The position numbers and the translations under genes were made by a program. Positions 13,401 to 28,400 of a stretch of 64,000 bases of DNA are shown here, in pieces. The stretch comes from Mimachlamys varia (Eukaryota; Mollusca; Bivalvia; Pectinida; Pectinidae): positions 50,398,686 to 50,462,685 of the forward strand of contig OX392529.1 in assembly GCA_947623455.1 (NCBI GenBank). Direction: 5' to 3'. Position 1 is the first letter of the stretch; every line of letters starts with the position of its first letter. The notes beneath the pieces are model-generated. The model was not told where the DNA came from. It ran no database searches and saw nothing but the letters and a program-made list of their open reading frames with translations.

Positions 13401-16400
13401 CACTTAATGTACACTTGCTATTCAGAGCTAGCACCAGAAATTTTTCGTTTCTTTTGCATAACATTTACCTCTAGCACCTCAGTTAAGCACACACTTAGCA
13501 ATTTCATATTTTGCACAAAGATCAAATACGCTTACCGCTCAACTGTTTTTGAAAAGAAATCTTGTTACCTCAGTTTCTGTTAATTTTAAAGTCTCTGTAG
13601 TAATTAATTTTTATTTCAAGTATTTTTTTATTTAATTTTAACAATTAAACACACTTAGAATTCACACACAACTTCAAACTTCTACAGAAAACATGAGTCA
13701 TAAACGGTTATCAGATATCCACCTTAACTGTTTATCTATCAATTACACCAGCTTACATTTAGCACTTCTAGCTCCCCGGGGTGCCTCCATTTTACAGGGA
13801 GAATCTTGGGGGTAGGGGAGATATAATGCTATAAACGGCTTATTGTATGAGTAAACAAAGTACACAAACGCATTAAATCAATAAACAAGATGTTTAACAA
13901 GGTATATATTGTGACAGGAATAAAGTAATATCTACAATTTACTGAAAATATGGAATATTAAGTTGGATTTAGCCACCAAAACATGTACGTGACACATACA
14001 CATATATAAACTCACATGTGCAATAATTATACAAGCTTATTATGTGATTGTTCTAGTTATTGCTTTCTTAGGACTATAAAACACACATACATTTATAATT
14101 TGCATGAAGGAAGAAGCCTGAGAATGACACGGCAGAGTAGGAACGGGGTTTGGGGGGGGGGGGGTTGAGGACAGCACACTAGGTCTTTGTTCTATCAAAA
14201 TTTGGATGCTAAAACCTGGTGCACATATCAGTTAAGTTTTATTAACACGCACGCAGATTAATTATCACAGTTAATTGAACCAAACTTAATTAAAAACGTG
14301 AGTATGAGGGTCAGTCCAACATTACAGGCTTCAACACAGGGCCATGTTTAGCCAGATTTTAAATAATTTTGAAGTTTTTTTTGTCAAATTAAATAGTTTT
14401 ACACACTGAAAAATGTGCAAACACTCAATGACAGTGGCTGTTTTTGAAAAAAAAATATCCGGAAGCACAGAAAATGTTATATAGGTCAAGCACATGGCTA
14501 GTTCCATTAAAGGACTCACACAACTAAATAATTTACTATATGTTATTACTAAGCTTTCGAGCTAATAACTTTAATATTTGAAGTACAACACTTGTGAAAA
14601 CTGCCTAAATTCACAGATACATACATGACAAAGGCTTCAAGTGGCATTTAATGAGGAGTTTACTGGCATATTAGCTTGCTACAGGCGTCTGCTTCGGACA
14701 AACGGAAATTTACATATCAAACCAGTGAAATGGGACGGAAACACCCTCTGACTTTTGACCCCATATCAATCCGCCATCACATATCAAAATCTACCAAAAG
14801 TATATATTTTTGTAAAGTTAAATATCTACAGATTTCATTCAATGCAGAATAGGTCAACAATTACCTATTTAAATTACCCAGAATCACTGTACTTAGCCGG
14901 AATGAATTTTCAGTAGGGACTACAAACGTATGAAACACTTCGTGATAGGCTGATTTAGTTGTGTGAGTCCTTTAAAGGGCCCTAAACCTTTCAGATGTTG
15001 AAATAAAGTTAACTTACTGAAAGTATATACATTTCCGAGTAAAATGGTGAAGTTTGGTTGAAATTGAATAAAAAATTATGAAGAAAACCCAAGTTATTGC
15101 ACTTAATGTACACTTGCTATTCAGAGCTAGCACCAGAAATTTTTCGTTTCTTTTGCATAACATTTACCTCTAGCACCTCAGTTAAGCACACACTTAGCAA
15201 TTTCATATTTTGCACAAAGATCAAATACGCTTACCGCTCAACTGTTTTTGAAAAGAAATCTTGTTACCTCAGTTTCTGTTAATTTTAAAGTCTCTGTAGT
15301 AATTAATTTTTATTTCAAGTATTTTTTTATTTAATTTTAACAATTAAACACACTTAGAATTCACACACAACTTCAAACTTCTACAGAAAACATGAGTCAT
15401 AAACGGTTATCAGATATCCACCTTAACTGTTTATCTATCAATTACACCAGCTTACATTTAGCACTTCTAGCTCCCCGGGGTGCCTCCATTTTACAGGGAG
15501 AATCTTGGGGGTAGGGGAGATATAATGCTATAAACGGCTTATTGTATGAGTAAACAAAGTACACAAACGCATTAAATCAATAAACAAGATGTTTAACAAG
15601 GTATATATTGTGACAGGAATAAAGTAATATCTACAATTTACTGAAAATATGGAATATTAAGTTGGATTTAGCCACCAAAACATGTACGTGACACATACAC
15701 ATATATAAACTCACATGTGCAATAATTATACAAGCTTATTATGTGATTGTTCTAGTTATTGCTTTCTTAGGACTATAAAACACACATACATTTATAATTT
15801 GCATGAAGGAAGAAGCCTGAGAATGACACGGCAGAGTAGGAACGGGGTTTGGGGGGGGGGGGGGGGGGGGGGGTTGAGGACAGCACACTAGGTCTTTGTT
15901 CTATCAAAATTTGGATGCTAAAACCTGGTGCACATATCAGTTAAGTTTTATTAACACGCACGCAGATTAATTATCACAGTTAATTGAACCAAACTTAATT
16001 AAAAACGTGAGTATGAGGGTCAGTCCAACATTACAGGCTTCAACACAGGGCCATGTTTAGCCAGATTTTAAATAATTTTGAAGTTTTTTTTGTCAAATTA
16101 AATAGTTTTACACACTGAAAAATGTGCAAACACTCAATGACAGTGGCTGTTTTTGAAAAAAAAATATCCGGAAGCACAGAAAATGTTATATAGGTCAAGC
16201 ACATGGCTAGTTCCATTAAAAGGGCCCTAAACCTTTCAGATGTTGAAATAAAGTTAACTTACTGAAAGTATATACATTTCCGAGTAAAATGGTGAAGTTT
16301 GGTTGAAATTGAATAAAATTATGAAGAAAACCCAAGTTATTGCACTTAATGTACACTTGCTATTCAGAGCTAGCACCAGAAATTTTTCGTTTCTTTTGCA

Positions 16401-19400
16401 TAACATTTACCTCTAGCACCTCAGTTAAGCACACACTTAGCAATTTCATATTTTGCACAAAGATCAAATACGCTTACCGCTCAACTGTTTTTGAAAAGAA
16501 ATCTTGTTACCTCAGTTTCTGTTAATTTTAAAGTCTCTGCAGTAATTAATTTTTATTTCAAGTATTTTTTTATTTAATTTTAACAATTAAACACACTTAG
16601 AATTCACACACAACTTCAAACTTCTACAGAAAACATGAGTCATAAACGGTTATCAGATATCCACCTTAACTGTTTATCTATCAATTACACCAGCTTACAT
16701 TTAGCACTTCTAGCTCCCCGGGGTGCCTCCATTTTACAGGGAGAATATTGGGGGTAGGGGAGATATAATGCTATAAACGGCTTATTGTATGAGTAAACAA
16801 AGTACACAAACGCATTAAATCAATAAACAAGATGTTTAACAAGGTATATATTGTGACAGGAATAAAGTAATATCTACAATTTACTGAAAATATGGAATAT
16901 TAAGTTGGATTTAGCCACCAAAACATGTACGTGACACATACACATATATAAACTCACATGTGCAATAATTATACAAGCTTATTATGTGATTGTTCTAGTT
17001 ATTGCTTTCTTAGGACTATAAAACACACATACATTTATAATTTGCATGAAGGAAGAAGCCTGAGAATGACACGGCAGAGTAGGAACGGGGTTTGGGGGGG
17101 GGGGGTTGAGGACAGCACACTAGGTCTTTGTTCTATCAAAATTTGGATGCTAAAACCTGGTGCACATATCAGTTAAGTTTTATTAACACGCACGCAGATT
17201 AATTATCACAGTTAATTGAACCAAACTTAATTAAAAACGTGAGTATGAGGGTCAGTCCAACATTACAGGCTTCAACACAGGGCCATGTTTAGCCAGATTT
17301 TAAATAATTTTGAAGTTTTTTTTGTCAAATTAAATAGTTTTACACACTGAAAAATGTGCAAACACTCAATGACAGTGGCTGTTTTTGAAAAAAAAATATC
17401 CGGAAGCACAGAAAATGTTATATAGGTCAAGCACATGGCTAGTTCCATTAAAAGGGCCCTAAACCTTTCAGATGTTGAAATAAAGTTAACTTACTGAAAG
17501 TATATACATTTCCGAGTAAAATGGTGAAGTTTGGTTGAAATTGAATAAAAAATTATGAAGAAAACCCAAGTTATTGCACTTAATGTACACTTGCTATTCA
17601 GAGCTAGCACCAGAAATTTTTCGTTTCTTTTGCATAACATTTACCTCTAGCACCTCAGTTAAGCACACACTTAGCAATTTCATATTTTGCACAAAGATCA
17701 AATACGCTTACCGCTCAACTGTTTTTGAAAAGAAATCTTGTTACCTCAGTTTCTGTTAATTTTAAAGTCTCTGTAGTAATTAATTTTTATTTCAAGTATT
17801 TTTTTATTTAATTTTAACAATTAAACACACTTAGAATTCACACACAACTTCAAACTTCTACAGAAAACATGAGTCATAAACGGTTATCAGATATCCACCT
17901 TAACTGTTTATCTATCAATTACACCAGCTTACATTTAGCACTTCTAGCTCCCCGGGGTGCCTCCATTTTACAGGGAGAATCTTGGGGGTAGGGGAGATAT
18001 AATGCTATAAACGGCTTATTGTATGAGTAAACAAAGTACACAAACGCATTAAATCAATAAACAAGATGTTTAACAAGGTATATATTGTGACAGGAATAAA
18101 GTAATATCTACAATTTACTGAAAATATGGAATATTAAGTTGGATTTAGCCACCAAAACATGTACGTGACACATACACATATATAAACTCACATGTGCAAT
18201 AATTATACAAGCTTATTATGTGATTGTTCTAGTTATTGCTTTCTTAGGACTATAAAACACACATACATTTATAATTTGCATGAAGGAAGAAGCCTGAGAA
18301 TGACACGGCAGAGTAGGAACGGGGTTTGGGGGGGGGGGGGTTGAGGACAGCACACTAGGTCTTTGTTCTATCAAAATTTGGATGCTAAAACCTGGTGCAC
18401 ATATCAGTTAAGTTTTATTAACACGCACGCAGATTAATTATCACAGTTAATTGAACCAAACTTAATTAAAAACGTGAGTATGAGGGTCAGTCCAACATTA
18501 CAGGCTTCAACACAGGGCCATGTTTAGCCAGATTTTAAATAATTTTGAAGTTTTTTTTGTCAAATTAAATAGTTTTACACACTGAAAAATGTGCAAACAC
18601 TCAATGACAGTGGCTGTTTTTGAAAAAAAAATATCCGGAAGCACAGAAAATGTTATATAGGTCAAGCACATGGCTAGTTCCATTAAAGGACTCACACAAC
18701 TAAATAATTTACTATATGTTATTACTAAGCTTTCGAGCTAATAACTTTAATATTTGAAGTACAACACTTGTGAAAACTGCCTAAATTCACAGATACATAC
18801 ATGACAAAGGCTTCAAGTGGCATTTAATGAGGAGTTTACTGGCATATTAGCTTGCTACAGGCGTCTGCTTCGGACAAACGGAAATTTACATATCAAACCA
18901 GTGAAATGGGACGGAAACACCCTCTGACTTTTGACCCCATATCAATCCGCCATCACATATCAAAATCTACCAAAAGTATATATTTTTGTAAAGTTAAATA
19001 TCTACAGATTTCATTCAATGCAGAATAGGTCAACAATTACCTATTTAAATTACCCAGAATCACTGTACTTAGCCGGAATGAATTTTCAGTAGGGACTACA
19101 AACGTATGAAACACTTCGTGATAGGCTGATTTAGTTGTGTGAGTCCTTTAAAGGGCCCTAAACCTTTCAGATGTTGAAATAAAGTTAACTTACTGAAAGT
19201 ATATACATTTCCGAGTAAAATGGTGAAGTTTGGTTGAAATTGAATAAAAAATTATGAAGAAAACCCAAGTTATTGCACTTAATGTACACTTGCTATTCAG
19301 AGCTAGCACCAGAAATTTTTCGTTTCTTTTGCATAACATTTACCTCTAGCACCTCAGTTAAGCACACACTTAGCAATTTCATATTTTGCACAAAGATCAA

Positions 19401-22400
19401 ATACGCTTACCGCTCAACTGTTTTTGAAAAGAAATCTTGTTACCTCAGTTTCTGTTAATTTTAAAGTCTCTGTAGTAATTAATTTTTATTTCAAGTATTT
19501 TTTTATTTAATTTTAACAATTAAACACACTTAGAATTCACACACAACTTCAAACTTCTACAGAAAACATGAGTCATAAACGGTTATCAGATATCCACCTT
19601 AACTGTTTATCTATCAATTACACCAGCTTACATTTAGCACTTCTAGCTCCCCGGGGTGCCTCCATTTTACAGGGAGAATATTGGGGGTAGGGGAGATATA
19701 ATGCTATAAACGGCTTATTGTATGAGTAAACAAAGTACACAAACGCATTAAATCAATAAACAAGATGTTTAACAAGGTATATATTGTGACAGGAATAAAG
19801 TAATATCTACAATTTACTGAAAATATGGAATATTAAGTTGGATTTAGCCACCAAAACATGTACGTGACACATACACATATATAAACTCACATGTGCAATA
19901 ATTATACAAGCTTATTATGTGATTGTTCTAGTTATTGCTTTCTTAGGACTATAAAACACACATACATTTATAATTTGCATGAAGGAAGAAGCCTGAGAAT
20001 GACACGGCAGAGTAGGAACGGGGTTTGGGGGGGGGGGGTTGAGGACAGCACATTAGGTCTTTGTTCTATCAAAATTTGGATGCTAAAACCTGGTGCACAT
20101 ATCAGTTAAGTTTTATTAACACGCACGCAGATTAATTATCACAGTTAATTGAACCAAACTTAATTAAAAACGTGAGTATGAGGGTCAGTCCAACATTACA
20201 GGCTTCAACACAGGGCCATGTTTAGCCAGATTTTAAATAATTTTGAAGTTTTTTTTGTCAAATTAAATAGTTTTACACACTGAAAAATGTGCAAACACTC
20301 AATGACAGTGGCTGTTTTTGAAAAAAAAATATCCGGAAGCACAGAAAATGTTATATAGGTCAAGCACATGGCTAGTTCCATTAAAGGACTCACACAACTA
20401 AATAATTTACTATATGTTATTACTAAGCTTTCGAGCTAATAACTTTAATATTTGAAGTACAACACTTGTGAAAACTGCCTAAATTCACAGATACATACAT
20501 GACAAAGGCTTCAAGTGGCATTTAATGAGGAGTTTACTGGCATATTAGCTTGCTACAGGCGTCTGCTTCGGACAAACGGAAATTTACATATCAAACCAGT
20601 GAAATGGGACGGAAACACCCTCTGACTTTTGACCCCATATCAATCCGCCATCACATATCAAAATCTACCAAAAGTATATATTTTTGTAAAGTTAAATATC
20701 TACAGATTTCATTCAATGCAGAATAGGTCAACAATTACCTATTTAAATTACCCAGAATCACTGTACTTAGCCGGAATGAATTTTCAGTAGGGACTACAAA
20801 CGTATGAAACACTTCGTGATAGGCTGATTTAGTTGTGTGAGTCCTTTAAAGGGCCCTAAACCTTTCAGATGTTGAAATAAAGTTAACTTACTGAAAGTAT
20901 ATACATTTCCGAGTAAAATGGTGAAGTTTGGTTGAAATTGAATAAAAAATTATGAAGAAAACCCAAGTTATTGCACTTAATGTACACTTGCTATTCAGAG
21001 CTAGCACCAGAAATTTTTCGTTTCTTTTGCATAACATTTACCTCTAGCACCTCAGTTAAGCACACACTTAGCAATTTCATATTTTGCACAAAGATCAAAT
21101 ACGCTTACCGCTCAACTGTTTTTGAAAAGAAATCTTGTTACCTCAGTTTCTGTTAATTTTAAAGTCTCTGTAGTAATTAATTTTTATTTCAAGTATTTTT
21201 TTATTTAATTTTAACAATTAAACACACTTAGAATTCACACACAACTTCAAACTTCTACAGAAAACATGAGTCATAAACGGTTATCAGATATCCACCTTAA
21301 CTGTTTATCTATCAATTACACCAGCTTACATTTAGCACTTCTAGCTCCCCGGGGTGCCTCCATTTTACAGGGAGAATCTTGGGGGTAGGGGAGATATAAT
21401 GCTATAAACGGCTTATTGTATGAGTAAACAAAGTACACAAACGCATTAAATCAATAAACAAGATGTTTAACAAGGTATATATTGTGACAGGAATAAAGTA
21501 ATATCTACAATTTACTGAAAATATGGAATATTAAGTTGGATTTAGCCACCAAAACATGTACGTGACACATACACATATATAAACTCACATGTGCAATAAT
21601 TATACAAGCTTATTATGTGATTGTTCTAGTTATTGCTTTCTTAGGACTATAAAACACACATACATTTATAATTTGCATGAAGGAAGAAGCCTGAGAATGA
21701 CACGGCAGAGTAGGAACGGGGTTTGGGGGGGGGGGTTGAGGACAGCACACTAGGTCTTTGTTCTATCAAAATTTGGATGCTAAAACCTGGTGCACATATC
21801 AGTTAAGTTTTATTAACACGCACGCAGATTAATTATCACAGTTAATTGAACCAAACTTAATTAAAAACGTGAGTATGAGGGTCAGTCCAACATTACAGGC
21901 TTCAACACAGGGCCATGTTTAGCCAGATTTTAAATAATTTTGAAGTTTTTTTTGTCAAATTAAATAGTTTTACACACTGAAAAATGTGCAAACACTCAAT
22001 GACAGTGGCTGTTTTTGAAAAAAAAATATCCGGAAGCACAGAAAATGTTATATAGGTCAAGCACATGGCTAGTTCCATTAAAGGACTCACACAACTAAAT
22101 AATTTACTATATGTTATTACTAAGCTTTCGAGCTAATAACTTTAATATTTGAAGTACAACACTTGTGAAAACTGCCTAAATTCACAGATACATACATGAC
22201 AAAGGCTTCAAGTGGCATTTAATGAGGAGTTTACTGGCATATTAGCTTGCTACAGGCGTCTGCTTCGGACAAACGGAAATTTACATATCAAACCAGTGAA
22301 ATGGGACGGAAACACCCTCTGACTTTTGACCCCATATCAATCCGCCATCACATATCAAAATCTACCAAAAGTATATATTTTTGTAAAGTTAAATATCTAC

Positions 22401-25400
22401 AGATTTCATTCAATGCAGAATAGGTCAACAATTACCTATTTAAATTACCCAGAATCACTGTACTTAGCCGGAATGAATTTTCAGTAGGGACTACAAACGT
22501 ATGAAACACTTCGTGATAGGCTGATTTAGTTGTGTGAGTCCTTTAAAGGGCCCTAAACCTTTCAGATGTTGAAATAAAGTTAACTTACTGAAAGTATATA
22601 CATTTCCGAGTAAAATGGTGAAGTTTGGTTGAAATTGAATAAAAAATTATGAAGAAAACCCAAGTTATTGCACTTAATGTACACTTGCTATTCAGAGCTA
22701 GCACCAGAAATTTTTCGTTTCTTTTGCATAACATTTACCTCTAGCACCTCAGTTAAGCACACACTTAGCAATTTCATATTTTGCACAAAGATCAAATACG
22801 CTTACCGCTCAACTGTTTTTGAAAAGAAATCTTGTTACCTCAGTTTCTGTTAATTTTAAAGTCTCTGTAGTAATTAATTTTTATTTCAAGTATTTTTTTA
22901 TTTAATTTTAACAATTAAACACACTTAGAATTCACACACAACTTCAAACTTCTACAGAAAACATGAGTCATAAACGGTTATCAGATATCCACCTTAACTG
23001 TTTATCTATCAATTACACCAGCTTACATTTAGCACTTCTAGCTCCCCGGGGTGCCTCCATTTTACAGGGAGAATCTTGGGGGTAGGGGAGATATAATGCT
23101 ATAAACGGCTTATTGTATGAGTAAACAAAGTACACAAACGCATTAAATCAATAAACAAGATGTTTAACAAGGTATATATTGTGACAGGAATAAAGTAATA
23201 TCTACAATTTACTGAAAATATGGAATATTAAGTTGGATTTAGCCACCAAAACATGTACGTGACACATACACATATATAAACTCACATGTGCAATAATTAT
23301 ACAAGCTTATTATGTGATTGTTCTAGTTATTGCTTTCTTAGGACTATAAAACACACATACATTTATAATTTGCATGAAGGAAGAAGCCTGAGAATGACAC
23401 GGCAGAGTAGGAACGGGGTTTGGGGGGGGGGGGGTTGAGGACAGCACACTAGGTCTTTGTTCTATCAAAATTTGGATGCTAAAACCTGGTGCACATATCA
23501 GTTAAGTTTTATTAACACGCACGCAGATTAATTATCACAGTTAATTGAACCAAACTTAATTAAAAACGTGAGTATGAGGGTCAGTCCAACATTACAGGCT
23601 TCAACACAGGGCCATGTTTAGCCAGATTTTAAATAATTTTGAAGTTTTTTTTGTCAAATTAAATAGTTTTACACACTGAAAAATGTGCAAACACTCAATG
23701 ACAGTGGCTGTTTTTGAAAAAAAAATATCCGGAAGCACAGAAAATGTTATATAGGTCAAGCACATGGCTAGTTCCATTAAAGGACTCACACAACTAAATA
23801 ATTTACTATATGTTATTACTAAGCTTTCGAGCTAATAACTTTAATATTTGAAGTACAACACTTGTGAAAACTGCCTAAATTCACAGATACATACATGACA
23901 AAGGCTTCAAGTGGCATTTAATGAGGAGTTTACTGGCATATTAGCTTGCTACAGGCGTCTGCTTCGGACAAACGGAAATTTACATATCAAACCAGTGAAA
24001 TGGGACGGAAACACCCTCTGACTTTTGACCCCATATCAATCCGCCATCACATATCAAAATCTACCAAAAGTATATATTTTTGTAAAGTTAAATATCTACA
24101 GATTTCATTCAATGCAGAATAGGTCAACAATTACCTATTTAAATTACCCAGAATCACTGTACTTAGCCGGAATGAATTTTCAGTAGGGACTACAAACGTA
24201 TGAAACACTTCGTGATAGGCTGATTTAGTTGTGTGAGTCCTTTAAAGGGCCCTAAACCTTTCAGATGTTGAAATAAAGTTAACTTACTGAAAGTATATAC
24301 ATTTCCGAGTAAAATGGTGAAGTTTGGTTGAAATTGAATAAAAAATTATGAAGAAAACCCAAGTTATTGCACTTAATGTACACTTGCTATTCAGAGCTAG
24401 CACCAGAAATTTTTCGTTTCTTTTGCATAACATTTACCTCTAGCACCTCAGTTAAGCACACACTTAGCAATTTCATATTTTGCACAAAGATCAAATACGC
24501 TTACCGCTCAACTGTTTTTGAAAAGAAATCTTGTTACCTCAGTTTCTGTTAATTTTAAAGTCTCTGTAGTAATTAATTTTTATTTCAAGTATTTTTTTAT
24601 TTAATTTTAACAATTAAACACACTTAGAATTCACACACAACTTCAAACTTCTACAGAAAACATGAGTCATAAACGGTTATCAGATATCCACCTTAACTGT
24701 TTATCTATCAATTACACCAGCTTACATTTAGCACTTCTAGCTCCCCGGGGTGCCTCCATTTTACAGGGAGAATCTTGGGGGTAGGGGAGATATAATGCTA
24801 TAAACGGCTTATTGTATGAGTAAACAAAGTACACAAACGCATTAAATCAATAAACAAGATGTTTAACAAGGTATATATTGTGACAGGAATAAAGTAATAT
24901 CTACAATTTACTGAAAATATGGAATATTAAGTTGGATTTAGCCACCAAAACATGTACGTGACACATACACATATATAAACTCACATGTGCAATAATTATA
25001 CAAGCTTATTATGTGATTGTTCTAGTTATTGCTTTCTTAGGACTATAAAACACACATACATTTATAATTTGCATGAAGGAAGAAGCCTGAGAATGACACG
25101 GCAGAGTAGGAACGGGGTTTGGGGGGGGGGGGGGGTTGAGGACAGCACACTAGGTCTTTGTTCTATCAAAATTTGGATGCTAAAACCTGGTGCACATATC
25201 AGTTAAGTTTTATTAACACGCACGCAGATTAATTATCACAGTTAATTGAACCAAACTTAATTAAAAACGTGAGTATGAGGGTCAGTCCAACATTACAGGC
25301 TTCAACACAGGGCCATGTTTAGCCAGATTTTAAATAATTTTGAAGTTTTTTTTGTCAAATTAAATAGTTTTACACACTGAAAAATGTGCAAACACTCAAT

Positions 25401-28400
25401 GACAGTGGCTGTTTTTGAAAAAAAAATATCCGGAAGCACAGAAAATGTTATATAGGTCAAGCACATGGCTAGTTCCATTAAAGGACTCACACAACTAAAT
25501 AATTTACTATATGTTATTACTAAGCTTTCGAGCTAATAACTTTAATATTTGAAGTACAACACTTGTGAAAACTGCCTAAATTCACAGATACATACATGAC
25601 AAAGGCTTCAAGTGGCATTTAATGAGGAGTTTACTGGCATATTAGCTTGCTACAGGCGTCTGCTTCGGACAAACGGAAATTTACATATCAAACCAGTGAA
25701 ATGGGACGGAAACACCCTCTGACTTTTGACCCCATATCAATCCGCCATCACATATCAAAATCTACCAAAAGTATATATTTTTGTAAAGTTAAATATCTAC
25801 AGATTTCATTCAATGCAGAATAGGTCAACAATTACCTATTTAAATTACCCAGAATCACTGTACTTAGCCGGAATGAATTTTCAGTAGGGACTACAAACGT
25901 ATGAAACACTTCGTGATAGGCTGATTTAGTTGTGTGAGTCCTTTAAAGGGCCCTAAACCTTTCAGATGTTGAAATAAAGTTAACTTACTGAAAGTATATA
26001 CATTTCCGAGTAAAATGGTGAAGTTTGGTTGAAATTGAATAAAAAATTATGAAGAAAACCCAAGTTATTGCACTTAATGTACACTTGCTATTCAGAGCTA
26101 GCACCAGAAATTTTTCGTTTCTTTTGCATAACATTTACCTCTAGCACCTCAGTTAAGCACACACTTAGCAATTTCATATTTTGCACAAAGATCAAATACG
26201 CTTACCGCTCAACTGTTTTTGAAAAGAAATCTTGTTACCTCAGTTTCTGTTAATTTTAAAGTCTCTGTAGTAATTAATTTTTATTTCAAGTATTTTTTTA
26301 TTTAATTTTAACAATTAAACACACTTAGAATTCACACACAACTTCAAACTTCTACAGAAAACATGAGTCATAAACGGTTATCAGATATCCACCTTAACTG
26401 TTTATCTATCAATTACACCAGCTTACATTTAGCACTTCTAGCTCCCCGGGGTGCCTCCATTTTACAGGGAGAATCTTGGGGGTAGGGGAGATATAATGCT
26501 ATAAACGGCTTATTGTATGAGTAAACAAAGTACACAAACGCATTAAATCAATAAACAAGATGTTTAACAAGGTATATATTGTGACAGGAATAAAGTAATA
26601 TCTACAATTTACTGAAAATATGGAATATTAAGTTGGATTTAGCCACCAAAACATGTACGTGACACATACACATATATAAACTCACATGTGCAATAATTAT
26701 ACAAGCTTATTATGTGATTGTTCTAGTTATTGCTTTCTTAGGACTATAAAACACACATACATTTATAATTTGCATGAAGGAAGAAGCCTGAGAATGACAC
26801 GGCAGAGTAGGAACGGGGTTTTGGGGGGGGGGGGGGGTTGAGGACAGCACACTAGGTCTTTGTTCTATCAAAATTTGGATGCTAAAACCTGGTGCACATA
26901 TCAGTTAAGTTTTATTAACACGCACGCAGATTAATTATCACAGTTAATTGAACCAAACTTAATTAAAAACGTGAGTATGAGGGTCAGTCCAACATTACAG
27001 GCTTCAACACAGGGCCATGTTTAGCCAGATTTTAAATAATTTTGAAGTTTTTTTTGTCAAATTAAATAGTTTTACACACTGAAAAATGTGCAAACACTCA
27101 ATGACAGTGGCTGTTTTTGAAAAAAAAATATCCGGAAGCACAGAAAATGTTATATAGGTCAAGCACATGGCTAGTTCCATTAAAGGACTCACACAACTAA
27201 ATAATTTACTATATGTTATTACTAAGCTTTCGAGCTAATAACTTTAATATTTGAAGTACAACACTTGTGAAAACTGCCTAAATTCACAGATACATACATG
27301 ACAAAGGCTTCAAGTGGCATTTAATGAGGAGTTTACTGGCATATTAGCTTGCTACAGGCGTCTGCTTCGGACAAACGGAAATTTACATATCAAACCAGTG
27401 AAATGGGACGGAAACACCCTCTGACTTTTGACCCCATATCAATCCGCCATCACATATCAAAATCTACCAAAAGTATATATTTTTGTAAAGTTAAATATCT
27501 ACAGATTTCATTCAATGCAGAATAGGTCAACAATTACCTATTTAAATTACCCAGAATCACTGTACTTAGCCGGAATGAATTTTCAGTAGGGACTACAAAC
27601 GTATGAAACACTTCGTGATAGGCTGATTTAGTTGTGTGAGTCCTTTAAAGGGCCCTAAACCTTTCAGATGTTGAAATAAAGTTAACTTACTGAAAGTATA
27701 TACATTTCCGAGTAAAATGGTGAAGTTTGGTTGAAATTGAATAAAAAATTATGAAGAAAACCCAAGTTATTGCACTTAATGTACACTTGCTATTCAGAGC
27801 TAGCACCAGAAATTTTTCGTTTCTTTTGCATAACATTTACCTCTAGCACCTCAGTTAAGCACACACTTAGCAATTTCATATTTTGCACAAAGATCAAATA
27901 CGCTTACCGCTCAACTGTTTTTGAAAAGAAATCTTGTTACCTCAGTTTCTGTTAATTTTAAAGTCTCTGTAGTAATTAATTTTTATTTCAAGTATTTTTT
28001 TATTTAATTTTAACAATTAAACACACTTAGAATTCACACACAACTTCAAACTTCTACAGAAAACATGAGTCATAAACGGTTATCAGATATCCACCTTAAC
28101 TGTTTATCTATCAATTACACCAGCTTACATTTAGCACTTCTAGCTCCCCGGGGTGCCTCCATTTTACAGGGAGAATCTTGGGGGTAGGGGAGATATAATG
28201 CTATAAACGGCTTATTGTATGAGTAAACAAAGTACACAAACGCATTAAATCAATAAACAAGATGTTTAACAAGGTATATATTGTGACAGGAATAAAGTAA
28301 TATCTACAATTTACTGAAAATATGGAATATTAAGTTGGATTTAGCCACCAAAACATGTACGTGACACATACACATATATAAACTCACATGTGCAATAATT

